DNA of 64,000 nt, taken from positions 62,001-126,000 of the forward strand of contig NZ_LUAV01000035.1 in NCBI RefSeq assembly GCF_002078505.1, read 5' to 3'. The stretch is from Ensifer aridi. GTDB lineage: Bacteria > Pseudomonadota > Alphaproteobacteria > Rhizobiales > Rhizobiaceae. The notes under the pieces are model-generated. The model searched no databases, was not told where the DNA came from, and was given only the letters and a program-made list of their open reading frames with translations. Of the stretch, positions 7,434 through 16,045 are shown in pieces (the first letter of the stretch is position 1; every line of letters begins with the position of its first letter). The position numbers were made by a program, and so were the translations under genes.

Positions 7434-9347
7434 ATGGAACGCAAACTCGCAGCAATCGTGGCAGGCGACATCGTCGGCTATAGCCGGCTGATGTCCGAGG
7501 ACGAAGCCTCGACCTATGCGGCACTGCGCGCCGCCTTCAGCGAACTGATAATACCCACCGTCGAGAAGCACGGCGGTCGAACCTTCAAGACCACCGGCGA
7601 TGGCTTTCTCGCGACATTCCCGAGCGTCAACGAGGCTCTCGATGCGGCGATCGAGATCCAGAACGGATTCGTCGAGCGGCCGTTCGACATGCGTCTCGGA
7701 ATCAACCTCGGCGACGTCATAGAAGACAATGGCGACATGTTCGGCGATGGCGTTAACGTCGCGTCCCGACTGGAAGCCATGGCGGAGCCCGCCAGCATCT
7801 TCGTCAGCGAGGCGGTGGTCCGCAGCGCCGGCCAGAGCCGCAGCAACCTTTTTTACAGTGTCGGACGAAGGCAGGCCAAGAACATACCCGAGCCGCTCGC
7901 CGTCTATGCCGTTCGTGTCGAGCCCGGCCGAGTGAGCGGCCGTGACTGGCTGCGCCGGATCGCGCGCCGCCGGCGCGCCATCTTGCCTTACGCGGTGGGG
8001 GCCACGGGGCTAGTCCTAGTCGCCGCCTTCACCCAGATGCCCGCACTGAGAGTCGTCGCCGGCGATGTGACCAACAGCATCGTGCGTCTGTCGGGCGTCG
8101 AGCCTGCCGATGCCCGGCCGACCGTCGCGGTGCTGCCCTTCGACAACATGAGCGGCGAAGCCGACCAGGGCTATTTTGCCGACGGGCTGACCGAGGACAT
8201 CATCGCCAACCTTGCGCGAAATCCCGAGCTTCAGGTGATCGCACGCAACTCGACCTTTGCGCTGCGCGGTCAAGCGGAGGACATACGCAGGATCGGGGAA
8301 AGACTGGGTGCCGGCTATGTGGTGGAAGGCAGTGCCCGGCGCGCCGGCGACCAGCTTCGTGTGGTGGCGCAGTTGATCGACGCGCGCAGCGGAGCGCATC
8401 TCTGGTCACGCAGTTACGACCGCCGCGTCGAGGACATTTTTGCGGTCCAGACCGAGCTGACGGCCGAGATCGTCTCGCATCTCGTGTCCTATGTGCGCGA
8501 GTCGGAGGTATCGAACGCGGCCGAGCGCCCGACTGAAAACCTTCAGGCTTACGACCTTGTCCTGCAGGCGCGCGACCGCTACAAACATGGCTCGAAGGAT
8601 GCCGAGGCGCTCCTTGCCGCGCGCGCGCTGCTTCATCGGGCCCTCGAGCTCGATCCCGGTTATGCGACGGCGCGTGCCAATCTCGGAATGACCTATATCG
8701 TCGACTTCGCGCAGAACCTCAGCGGCAGGGCGACCAGGACCGATGTGGAAACGGGCCTCAGTGAGGCGCGCCAGGCCGTTCGCCTCGATCCAAATCTCGC
8801 TGTCGGCTACCAGGTCCTGAGCTTCGGCCTTTCGATGAGCGGCGACTATCCGGGCGCAATGCAGGCCGCGCAGCGGGCGGTCGAACTCAATCCGAACGAT
8901 CCGGACAGCCTGATGGCGCTGGCAAAGGCGCAGGTCAGATTCGGCAGCTATGACGAGGCGGTGGACAATGCCGAACGGGCGCGCCGCCTGCATCCCATGG
9001 CACCGGAGTACTATACCTATGTCTACGGCCAGGCACTCTATGCTGCCGGCCGCCTCGAAGAGGCCGACCAGGTCCTGCGGGAATGCCTGATGCGGGCGCC
9101 GCGCGAGGCGGACTGCCTGCTGATACACACGGCAGTCCAGAGCCAGCGCGGCGACGTGGAGGGAGCGCAGCGCACGATGGCGCGCCTGACGGACGTGGAT
9201 CCTGAATTTTCGCTTGCCGGTGAGCGCGCCAATCGGCGCTTCGGCAATTCTCCGCTGATGGACCAGTTCCTCTCGCAGCTTGCACAAGCCAGAGCGCCGG
9301 ACGTAACAAGCGGCTTCCTGGACCCACGCGCCAGACCATTGCTGTAG
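7434..9347 (+). CDS. Class III adenylate cyclase with TolB-like and TPR regions
   Basis: A 637-residue membrane-anchored cyclase that should make cAMP from ATP. Residues 1-165 are the class III catalytic domain: metal-binding Asp in GDIVGYS, second metal Asp in TTGDGF preceded by the adenine-selecting Lys, a second selecting Asp in DMFGDGVN, and the transition-state Asn/Arg in VNVASR. One transmembrane segment follows (about 185-205). After it come a TolB-N-like domain (from TVAVLPFDNMSGE, about 225-340) and several tetratricopeptide repeats to the C-terminus. The ATG at 7434 is chosen because homology begins there and AGAGG precedes it by 6 bases. Multi-domain cyclases of this layout are abundant in Sinorhizobium. 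It stands alone and converges on the MDR gene. Confidence 0.93.
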   Translation: MERKLAAIVAGDIVGYSRLMSEDEASTYAALRAAFSELIIPTVEKHGGRTFKTTGDGFLATFPSVNEALDAAIEIQNGFVERPFDMRLGINLGDVIEDNGDMFGDGVNVASRLEAMAEPASIFVSEAVVRSAGQSRSNLFYSVGRRQAKNIPEPLAVYAVRVEPGRVSGRDWLRRIARRRRAILPYAVGATGLVLVAAFTQMPALRVVAGDVTNSIVRLSGVEPADARPTVAVLPFDNMSGEADQGYFADGLTEDIIANLARNPELQVIARNSTFALRGQAEDIRRIGERLGAGYVVEGSARRAGDQLRVVAQLIDARSGAHLWSRSYDRRVEDIFAVQTELTAEIVSHLVSYVRESEVSNAAERPTENLQAYDLVLQARDRYKHGSKDAEALLAARALLHRALELDPGYATARANLGMTYIVDFAQNLSGRATRTDVETGLSEARQAVRLDPNLAVGYQVLSFGLSMSGDYPGAMQAAQRAVELNPNDPDSLMALAKAQVRFGSYDEAVDNAERARRLHPMAPEYYTYVYGQALYAAGRLEEADQVLRECLMRAPREADCLLIHTAVQSQRGDVEGAQRTMARLTDVDPEFSLAGERANRRFGNSPLMDQFLSQLAQARAPDVTSGFLDPRARPLL

Positions 9348-9366
9348 GTGGCAAAACCGCGGTCTG

Positions 9367-10440
9367 TCAGTCTGGCACCACCACGAGCTTTCCGACGAAG
9401 TTTTTCGCCATGAAGTCCGTCTGCGCCCGGTGGAATTCCGAGAGCGGATAGACGCCGCCGACGAGTGGGCGGATCTTCTTCTCTTCGATATAGCGCACCA
9501 GCCGCCGGAAATCGGCACGGCTGCCCTGGCTCGACCCGTGCAGCTCCAGTTGCTTCAGATACATCGTCCGGAGATCGAGCTGTACGACCGGGCCGGCGAT
9601 GGCGCCGGCGGTCGTGTAGCGCCCTTCGGGGCGCAGGATCTTGAGAAGATCGTTGAAGAGGGGACCGCCTACGAGATCGGCAACGACGTCGATCGGCGCG
9701 CCTCGCACGGCCTCATCGACGGCTTCGAAGAGATCACCCCGGCCGCGGGTCACGACGGCTTCGGCGCCGATATCGAGCATGGCGGCTTCCTTGCCCGGAC
9801 CCGCAATAGCGATCGGAATGGCGCCCCGAGCGCGCGCGAGCTGGATGATCGCCGAGCCGACGCCGCCCGAAGCCCCGGTCACCAGGACGCGCTCGCCGGC
9901 CGCAAGCCTCGCTCTTTCGAGCATGCGCTCGCCGGTCAGGTAAGCGCAGCAGAAGGTGGCGAGCTCGACGTCGGTGAGGTCCGTTGCGACCACATGGGCA
10001 TTCTCCGCCGGGAGCGCCATATATTCGGCATAACCGCCATCACGGCCGTGGCCCATGTAGTCGATATCGGCCAAGCTGTCGTCGTCGCGGTTGTAGATCG
10101 AGAAATCGACCATGACACGCTCGCCGATGCGCCCCTTGTCGACACCGTCGCCGACCGCGACGATGTGGCCGACCGTGTCCGTACCCTGAATGCGCGGGAA
10201 GGTCAGCGTGTTGCCGTGACGCCGCCAGGTCGAGACGGCAGAGGGATCGTCCTCAGTGCCATAGGCCCCTTCGCGCACCCAGACGTCGGTGTTGTTCATG
10301 CCGCAGGCGGTGACCTTGATCAGCACCTCGCCGGCGGCCGGAACCGGCACTGGGACTTCCCTGCTGTAGACGAGCTTGTCCAAGCCACCGTGGCCGGAGA
10401 GCAGGACGGCTGCCATGGTCTTTGGAACGGAATGCATCAT
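9367..10440 (-). CDS. MDR-family zinc-type alcohol dehydrogenase / quinone oxidoreductase-like
   Basis: A 357-residue medium-chain dehydrogenase/reductase. The nucleotide-binding motif VTGASGGVGSA and the GroES-like N-terminal part are clear. The usual catalytic-zinc ligands (GHE and the cysteine-rich lobe) are not evident, so a quinone-reductase-like NADPH enzyme is as likely as a zinc alcohol dehydrogenase. It begins 12 bp after the stop of doeD and is probably in the same leftward transcript, which ties it to ectoine catabolism. No role in that pathway is established, and a stress aldehyde/quinone reductase is an alternative. Confidence 0.85.
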   Translation of the reverse strand: MMHSVPKTMAAVLLSGHGGLDKLVYSREVPVPVPAAGEVLIKVTACGMNNTDVWVREGAYGTEDDPSAVSTWRRHGNTLTFPRIQGTDTVGHIVAVGDGVDKGRIGERVMVDFSIYNRDDDSLADIDYMGHGRDGGYAEYMALPAENAHVVATDLTDVELATFCCAYLTGERMLERARLAAGERVLVTGASGGVGSAIIQLARARGAIPIAIAGPGKEAAMLDIGAEAVVTRGRGDLFEAVDEAVRGAPIDVVADLVGGPLFNDLLKILRPEGRYTTAGAIAGPVVQLDLRTMYLKQLELHGSSQGSRADFRRLVRYIEEKKIRPLVGGVYPLSEFHRAQTDFMAKNFVGKLVVVPD

Positions 10441-10452
10441 CCGGCTTCCCCC

Positions 10453-11829
10453 TTAGCGCCCGAGCACGGATTGGATCGCGTCGGCTGCCGCCGTGACGAC
10501 GATGTCGGCTTCCTCGCGCGTCAGGCAGAGCGGCGGCGCGAAGCCGAGAATGTCGCCCTGCGGCATGGCGCGGCCGATGACGCCGCGTTCGAGGAGCGCT
10601 GCCGCCACCTGCGGCCCGATCTTGCATGCCGGATCGAAGAACTTGCGGTCGTCCCGGTCCTCGACGAATTCGACCGCGGCCATCAGCCCGTCGCCTCGGA
10701 CTTCGCCGACATGACGGTGATCGCCGAGGGCCTTCTGCAGCTCCGCCCGGAAATAGGCACCTGTCGAACCCGCATTCTCGACGATGCCGAGTTCGTCGAT
10801 CAGTTCGAGATTGGCAACACCGGCAGCGGCACAGATCGGGTGCGCCGAATAGGTCCAGCCATGGCCGATGGCGCCAAGCTCGTCGGAGCCCTTCACCAGC
10901 ACCTGCCAGACCTTGTCGGAGACGATCGTTCCGGAAAGCGGCGCGTATGCGGAGGTCAGCCCCTTGGCGATGGTGACCAGGTCCGGCTTGATGCCGTAAT
11001 GGTCGGAGCCGAACATCGTGCCGAGACGGCCGAAACCGGTCACGACTTCATCGGCAATGAGCAGGATATCGTATTTCTGAAGCACCGCCTGGATCTTCTG
11101 CCAATAGCCCTTCGGCGGCGGCACGATGCCGCCGGTGCCGAGGATCGGCTCGCCGATGAAAGCGGCCACGGTGTCGGGACCTTCGGCGAGGATCATCTCT
11201 TCGAGCTTGTCGGCGCAATACTCTGAGAACTGCTCCTCGCTCATCGAGCGGTCGGGACGGCGGAAGTAATAGGGCGCTTCGGTGTGCAAGATCGGCGCAC
11301 GCGGCAGGTCGAAGGCATTGTGGAAGAGATGGAGGCCCGTCAGCGAGCCGGTCATCACGCCTGAGCCGTGATAGCCGCGCCAGCGGGAGATGATCTTCTT
11401 CTTCTCAGACCGGCCGAGAATATTGTTGTAGTACCAGATCAGCTTGATGTTGGTCTCGTTGGCGTCCGAACCGGAAAGGCCGAAATAGACGCGGCTCATG
11501 CCCTCCGGCGCCCGCTCGATGATCATCTTCGCGAGGCGGATCGAGGCTTCCGTGCCGTGAGCGACATAGGCGTGGTAGTAGGCGAGATTCTTTGCCTGCT
11601 CGGCGATCGCGTCGGCGATCTTCTGCCGCCCATAGCCAACATTGACGCAGTAGAGACCGGCGAAGGCATCGAGGCTTCGTTTGCCGCTGATATCTGTGAT
11701 GTAGACGCCTTCACCGCCACCGATGACGCGCGTCGGGCTCTCGCCGCGCGCATGCATCCCCATATGGGTCGAGGGATGGAAGAAGTGATCGCGATCCCAG
11801 GCGGCGAGTTCGTTGCTTCTTTCGAGCAT
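10453..11829 (-). CDS. doeD: Class III aminotransferase, diaminobutyrate transaminase of ectoine catabolism
   Basis: A 458-residue PLP enzyme. Predicted reaction: L-2,4-diaminobutyrate to L-aspartate semialdehyde by transamination, the step after EutE. Seen: the ADEVVTGFGR motif with the PLP-pyridine Asp, and the Schiff-base Lys in TIAKGLTSAY. The start at 11829 is set by GGAAAG 4-9 bases upstream; longer in-frame starts overlap the short gap to doeC. Upstream doeC is 25 bp away on the same strand, so the two form one operon. The position beside ehu/eut, as in S. meliloti, is the main reason for choosing the diaminobutyrate substrate over other omega-amino donors; the fold alone would not decide. 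Confidence 0.85.
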   Translation of the reverse strand: MLERSNELAAWDRDHFFHPSTHMGMHARGESPTRVIGGGEGVYITDISGKRSLDAFAGLYCVNVGYGRQKIADAIAEQAKNLAYYHAYVAHGTEASIRLAKMIIERAPEGMSRVYFGLSGSDANETNIKLIWYYNNILGRSEKKKIISRWRGYHGSGVMTGSLTGLHLFHNAFDLPRAPILHTEAPYYFRRPDRSMSEEQFSEYCADKLEEMILAEGPDTVAAFIGEPILGTGGIVPPPKGYWQKIQAVLQKYDILLIADEVVTGFGRLGTMFGSDHYGIKPDLVTIAKGLTSAYAPLSGTIVSDKVWQVLVKGSDELGAIGHGWTYSAHPICAAAGVANLELIDELGIVENAGSTGAYFRAELQKALGDHRHVGEVRGDGLMAAVEFVEDRDDRKFFDPACKIGPQVAAALLERGVIGRAMPQGDILGFAPPLCLTREEADIVVTAAADAIQSVLGR

Positions 11830-11854
11830 GATCTTTCCTTTCGTGAAATTCTTC

Positions 11855-13351
11855 TCAGGCGGCGGTGTCGATGCAGAGATATTTGAGCTCGGTGAAGGCC
11901 TCCATGCCGTGCCGCGAACCTTCGCGGCCAACGCCGGACTGCTTCCAGCCGCCGAAGGGAACCGGTCCGCCGGTGATCTTCACGCGGTTGATGGCCACCA
12001 TTCCGTATTCGAGCGCGCGGGCGAGCCGCATCTGGCGGGCGCCGTTTTCCGTGATGGCATAGGCGACGAGGCCATATTCCGTGTCGTTAGCACGCGTGAT
12101 CACTTCGTCCTCGCTGTCGAAGGCGGTGACGGCCGCCACCGGGCCGAAAGTTTCTTCTCGCATGATGAGCGCCTCGTCGGGCACATCGGTCAGAAGGGTG
12201 GGCTCGAAGAAGAGCGGCCCGGCCGGGTGGCGCTTGCCGCCGACGGCAAGCTTGGCGCCCAGCTTCAGCGCGTCCGTAACCTGTTCCTCGACCTTGGCGA
12301 CGGCGCGTTCGTGCATCAGCGGACCGATATCCGTGCCCGGCTCGAGGCCGGCTCCGACCTTCAGGCGAGCAATCCGAGCGGCAAAAGCCTCCTCAAAGGC
12401 CTTCAGGATCGGCCGCTCGACGTAGATGCGGTTGGCGGCGAGGCAGTCCTGGCCGGAGGTCGCGAACTTCGCGGCAATCGCAATATCGGCCGCCTTCTCG
12501 ACATTGGCGTCGGCAAAGACGATCAGCGGCGCGTGACCGCCGAGCTCCATCACCAGCCGCTTCATCGTTGGCGCGCATTGGGCTGCGATCAGCCGGCCGA
12601 TCTCAGTCGAGCCGGTGAAGCTCATGGCACGGACTCGCGCGTCTTCGCACATGCGCCCGACGACCGTTGCGGCATTGCCGGTCACGACGTTGAAGACGCC
12701 GGCGGGCAGACCCGCGCGCTCGCCGAGCTCGGCAAGGGCCAGAGCGGAAAGCGGCGTCTCGGAGGAGGGGTGTGCAACCACGGCGCAGCCAGCCGCAAGT
12801 GCGGCGGCCGCCTTGCGGGTGATCATGGCCGAGGGAAAGTTCCACGGCGTGACGATGCCGACCACGCCGAGCGCCTCCCGCCGCACGATCATCTCGGCGT
12901 CGGCAAGGTGGCTGGTCACGTTTTCGGCATTGAGGCGCTTGCCTTCCTCGGCATACCACTCGATGAAGGAAGCGGCGTAGTCGATCTCGCCGCGCGACTC
13001 GGCAAGCGGCTTGCCCTGTTCCAGCGTCATCAGCAGAGCCAGGTCCTCGCGGGCAGCGAGCATCAGCTCCTGCCACTTGCGCAAGATAGCTGCGCGCGCC
13101 TGCGGCAGCATATTGCGCCAGGATTTGAATGCCTTTTCCGCCGCATCGATCGCTTCGGAAGTCTGGGGCGCATCAAGCGAAGCGACGAAAGCGAGGGCGG
13201 CACCGCTTGCGGGATCGCTCACTTCCAAGCACTTACCGTCGCGCCCGGCAAGCCAACGGCCGTCGACATAGGCGAGCTCCCGCAGCAGTTGCCGATCGTT
13301 GAGGTGTTTCAAGGCGTCGTGAAAGGTGGTGCGTGCAAAGACAGCGGTCAT
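11855..13351 (-). CDS. doeC: Aldehyde dehydrogenase, aspartate-semialdehyde dehydrogenase of ectoine catabolism
   Basis: A 498-residue NAD(P)-dependent aldehyde dehydrogenase related to succinate-semialdehyde dehydrogenases. Catalytic features are all visible: TPWNFP with the cofactor-side Asn, FTGSTEIG at the Rossmann turn, the general-base Glu in MELGGHAP, and the nucleophile Cys in SGQDCLAANR. Predicted reaction: L-aspartate semialdehyde to L-aspartate, the last step of ectoine breakdown (DoeC/Ssd). The start at 13351 is chosen because GAGGA precedes it and homology begins a few residues in. It is the first gene of the leftward operon doeC-doeD-MDR. A gabD-like succinate-semialdehyde role remains possible. 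Confidence 0.86.
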   Translation of the reverse strand: MTAVFARTTFHDALKHLNDRQLLRELAYVDGRWLAGRDGKCLEVSDPASGAALAFVASLDAPQTSEAIDAAEKAFKSWRNMLPQARAAILRKWQELMLAAREDLALLMTLEQGKPLAESRGEIDYAASFIEWYAEEGKRLNAENVTSHLADAEMIVRREALGVVGIVTPWNFPSAMITRKAAAALAAGCAVVAHPSSETPLSALALAELGERAGLPAGVFNVVTGNAATVVGRMCEDARVRAMSFTGSTEIGRLIAAQCAPTMKRLVMELGGHAPLIVFADANVEKAADIAIAAKFATSGQDCLAANRIYVERPILKAFEEAFAARIARLKVGAGLEPGTDIGPLMHERAVAKVEEQVTDALKLGAKLAVGGKRHPAGPLFFEPTLLTDVPDEALIMREETFGPVAAVTAFDSEDEVITRANDTEYGLVAYAITENGARQMRLARALEYGMVAINRVKITGGPVPFGGWKQSGVGREGSRHGMEAFTELKYLCIDTAA

Positions 13352-13553
13352 GGTCGTAATCCTCGTCCGATGCGAAGAGAGTGACACCGTCACCGCGAGA
13401 GATTGTCCATTCAGCCGCTCGGCAGGAGAGACTTTGACCAAAGGAGGGTCGTCCGCGAGAGAGATTGTCTGGAGCCGGTGCTGCAACGGGGAGGGAAGCG
13501 CGTGCAGTTTTCCACCCACTCCGTGCCCTGCCTAAATATCCATGGGCGCGTGC

Positions 13554-13578
13554 GGAACAGAAGCTCGACTCGCACGTT
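13554..13578 (+). promoter_or_regulatory. RpoE2(EcfG)-like promoter
   Basis: GGAAC at 13554-13558 is followed after exactly 17 bases by GTT at 13576-13578, the consensus of the alphaproteobacterial general stress sigma factor. The small gene at 13618 starts 40 bases downstream. Confidence 0.7.
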
Positions 13579-13617
13579 GATTGAAACACGTCCGCGTGAA
13601 CGAGGAAGGTTTGGGCT

Positions 13618-13839
13618 ATGACCGGGTCATTGCCACATCGCCGTGTCGTGACAGCTGGTGAACACGTCCTGACTGCGCAGGAGGCTTTAGAGCCTTTGTA
13701 TATGGAACTTGAGCAGGAGGTAGAAACCAGGCTGGTGCAGGCAGCGGTATCCGCCGGCTGGTCCGCTGACGAAGCGCTCGAGGCCATCGACGAATTGAAG
13801 CGGCATGAAGTTCTGTCGATGGTCGGCGAGGAAGACTAA
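13618..13839 (+). CDS. Small hypothetical protein, probable general-stress gene
   Basis: A 73-residue acidic helical protein of no family I can name. It has no membrane segment or cysteine. The ATG has GAGGAAGG about 9 bases upstream. The RpoE2-like promoter ending 40 bases before the start supports it as a real gene and suggests induction by general stress or stationary phase. It lies between the doeC start and the Lrp-type regulator, with no sign of belonging to either operon. Confidence 0.65.
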   Translation: MTGSLPHRRVVTAGEHVLTAQEALEPLYMELEQEVETRLVQAAVSAGWSADEALEAIDELKRHEVLSMVGEED

Positions 13840-13953
13840 CAGACCTCCCTTCTGTCAGGGAGAGCGCCCCCGCAGCGGCGGTGTAACACGGCCATCATTG
13901 CGCTTGCCAATTCCCTCCCTCTCGGCGGGCCGCTCCGCTTCGCGCTGCCGTAT

Positions 13954-14436
13954 CTAATTCATCGGCGGCAACAGCGAGCCGAGCGGCAGCACGGTTTCCT
14001 CCTTGACCGTCTTGGTGACGATGTAAGTGAAGTACCGGTCGATGCCGAGCTCCCGCCCGAGTAGCTCGTCAACCAGCCGCTGATAGGCATCGATGTCGGC
14101 GGTCACGACCTTGAGGATATAGTCGACGCCGCCGCCGACGGACCAGCAAGCGACGATTTCGGGCATTGCGGCGATGGCGCGCTCGAAGCGGTCGAAATCC
14201 GCCTGGCGGTGATTGCCGAGCGTCACCTCCATCATAACGCTCGCGACCGGTGCCACCCGGCGCAGCGCCACGCGCGCGTGATAGCCGGTGACGATGCCGG
14301 CCTTTTCCAGCTTCCGGAGCCGCATCCAGCAAGGCGTCGGCGACAGACCCGCCTTTTCCGCGAGCGCCAGCTTGGTGATGCGCCCGTCGGCCTGGATCGC
14401 CTCCAGGATGCGCAGATCGATCGCGTCGAGCTTCAT
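13954..14436 (-). CDS. Lrp/AsnC-family transcriptional regulator
   Basis: A 160-residue regulator with an N-terminal winged HTH (about residues 5-60; LALAEKAGLSPTPCWMRLRKLE) and a C-terminal RAM/ligand domain. The start at 14436 has AAAGGA 6 bases upstream; an alternative ATG at 14454 abuts AAGGAGG with no spacing and is less likely. It is divergent from enuR with about 100 bp between. An AsnC-type protein is part of ectoine-use clusters in many bacteria (DoeX in Halomonas, asnC in Ruegeria), where it acts alongside EnuR and probably senses the intermediate diaminobutyrate or its acetyl form. Control of doeC-doeD by this protein is inference from position. Confidence 0.9.
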   Translation of the reverse strand: MKLDAIDLRILEAIQADGRITKLALAEKAGLSPTPCWMRLRKLEKAGIVTGYHARVALRRVAPVASVMMEVTLGNHRQADFDRFERAIAAMPEIVACWSVGGGVDYILKVVTADIDAYQRLVDELLGRELGIDRYFTYIVTKTVKEETVLPLGSLLPPMN

Positions 14437-14533
14437 GCGGGGTCCTTTCGTCATCCTCCTTGCGTCAAGTCCGGGAAAAGACATTGGGTGTTCACTTTTG
14501 CATTGTCAATTGAGATGATTTTGATCACTGTTC

Positions 14534-14545
14534 AAATCATGACAA
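14534..14545 (-). promoter_or_regulatory. Candidate EnuR operator at the enuR start
   Basis: On the minus strand this reads TTGTCATGATTT, 11 of 12 identical to TTGACATGATTT at 15983-15994 in front of ehuA. It overlaps the proposed ATG of enuR, which fits autoregulation. A looser TTGTCAATTGA copy begins at 14503 on the plus strand. Confidence 0.45.
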
Positions 14546-15924
14546 ATTGGATGCCCGACACAACACTCCTGCGCCGCCCGGCCTATCTCTCGCTGGCCGA
14601 TCAGTTCGCCCGCGCCATTCAGGAGGGCAAGCTTCAGAATGGCGCGCGATTGCCGACGCATCGCAAACTTGCCGACGATTTGAAGCTCTCGGTGCAGACG
14701 GTGAGCCGCGCCTATGACGAACTGATCCGGCGCGGCCTGATCTCGGGCGAGGTCGGGCGTGGCAGCTTCGTCCAGACGCAGCCGCGCGAGCCGGAGCCGC
14801 CCTATCTGCCGGAGCGGCTTGGCGAGCTGATCGACCTCTCCATCCTCAAGCCGGTATGCGAGCAGATCCATCTCGAAAAAATGCGGCAGGCCTTCGCCTG
14901 GCTTGCCGAGAACCTGCCGGCGAGTTCGGCGCTCTCCTTCCGCCCGAACATGGTCTTCCCGCGCCATCGCAATGTCGCGGCCGAATGGCTTTCGCGCTGC
15001 GGGCTTACCGTTTCGCCGCTCAATATCAGCCTCACCAACGGCGCAACCTCGGCTATGACCGTGGCGCTGATGAGCGTCGCGCCGCCCGGTTCGACGGTTG
15101 CCACGGAGGCGATCAGCCATCATACGCTGGTGCCGCTGTCGACATATCTCGGCATTCATCTCCAGGGCATCGCGATCGATGACGACGGGATGGTTCCGGA
15201 GGCGTTGGACGACGCCTGCCGCAAGGGCGTCATACGCGCAATATTCCTGCAGCCCTCTGTCATCAACCCAACCGCCACCTTGATGAGCGCCGAGCGGCGG
15301 ACCGCGCTCGCTGAAGTGGCGCGTCGGCACGACATCGCCATCATCGAGAATGACATTCTGGGGCCTCTGGTCGAGGAGCACCTGCCGCCGGTTGCAGCGC
15401 TCGCGCCGGAGCGCACCCTTTATGTGACGAGCTTCACCAAGATCACTGTGCCGGGCCTGAGGATCGGATATCTCGCGGCTCCAGACCGCTATGTCGCGGC
15501 GGTCGCCAATCGACACCTCGTCTCGAACTGGATGGCGACGCCGTCGATCGCGGAGATCGCGACTCACTGGGTAAGCGACGGCACCGCGATGGAACTCGTC
15601 GATTGGCAGCGCCGGGCTCTCGCCGCGCGCCATGCGATCGCCACGGAGACGTTCGGCAGACTTCCCCACCGCACCCATCCGCAGAGCCTGCACGTCTGGC
15701 TGCCACTGCCCGAGGGGCACTCGGAAGACGCCTTCGTTTCCCAGGCGCGGCTGCGTGGTGTCGCGATCGCGCCGGGCGCTTCCTTCCGCACCGCCGACAG
15801 CGGCTGGCGTCCGGCCGTCCGGATATCGCTCGGCTCGACTACGGAACAGGAGCTCAAGACCGGGCTCGGCATCGTCGCGTCGCTGGCGCTCGGCGATCCG
15901 GAGGCATTGCTGCTCGTGATCTAA
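14539..15924 (+). CDS. enuR: MocR/GntR-type regulator of ectoine catabolism
   Basis: A 461-residue MocR-type regulator: GntR winged HTH (residues about 15-80; LPTHRKLADDLKLSVQTVSRAYDEL) fused to an aminotransferase-fold domain. The PLP-binding Lys is visible at residue 301 in SFTKITVPGLRIG. EnuR of Ruegeria pomeroyi is known to repress ectoine uptake and catabolic genes and to be released by N-alpha-acetyl-diaminobutyrate or diaminobutyrate bound through PLP; the same role is inferred here. The start is uncertain: ATG codons at 14515, 14539 and 14551 are all in frame and none has a strong Shine-Dalgarno sequence. It precedes ehuA by 121 bp on the same strand. Confidence 0.9.
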   Translation: MTNWMPDTTLLRRPAYLSLADQFARAIQEGKLQNGARLPTHRKLADDLKLSVQTVSRAYDELIRRGLISGEVGRGSFVQTQPREPEPPYLPERLGELIDLSILKPVCEQIHLEKMRQAFAWLAENLPASSALSFRPNMVFPRHRNVAAEWLSRCGLTVSPLNISLTNGATSAMTVALMSVAPPGSTVATEAISHHTLVPLSTYLGIHLQGIAIDDDGMVPEALDDACRKGVIRAIFLQPSVINPTATLMSAERRTALAEVARRHDIAIIENDILGPLVEEHLPPVAALAPERTLYVTSFTKITVPGLRIGYLAAPDRYVAAVANRHLVSNWMATPSIAEIATHWVSDGTAMELVDWQRRALAARHAIATETFGRLPHRTHPQSLHVWLPLPEGHSEDAFVSQARLRGVAIAPGASFRTADSGWRPAVRISLGSTTEQELKTGLGIVASLALGDPEALLLVI

Positions 15925-15959
15925 TTCAAATGCTCAGCTTTTCGGCAGCGCCCGAATAA

Positions 15960-15995
15960 TTGTCATGAGATTATTATTCACATTGACATGATTTT
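15960..15995 (+). promoter_or_regulatory. Candidate EnuR operator repeats before ehuA
   Basis: Two similar elements, TTGTCATGAGAT (15960-15971) and TTGACATGATTT (15983-15994), lie 23 bp apart in an AT-rich stretch between enuR and ehuA. A third copy overlaps the enuR start. The location and repetition fit a MocR operator controlling ehuABCD-eutABCDE. Confidence 0.5.
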
Positions 15996-16045
15996 GGAAC
16001 CGGATCATCGTTAGGACATTAGGGGTCTCATGAGGAGAGACGCGA

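Noticed and set aside
9430..11226. Long open frame of about 600 codons antisense to the MDR and aminotransferase genes
   Set aside because: It spans two clear genes on the other strand and has no recognisable domain. In high-GC DNA, third-position bias opens long antisense frames.
11813..13384. Long antisense frame over doeC
   Set aside because: The aldehyde dehydrogenase on the other strand is unmistakable.
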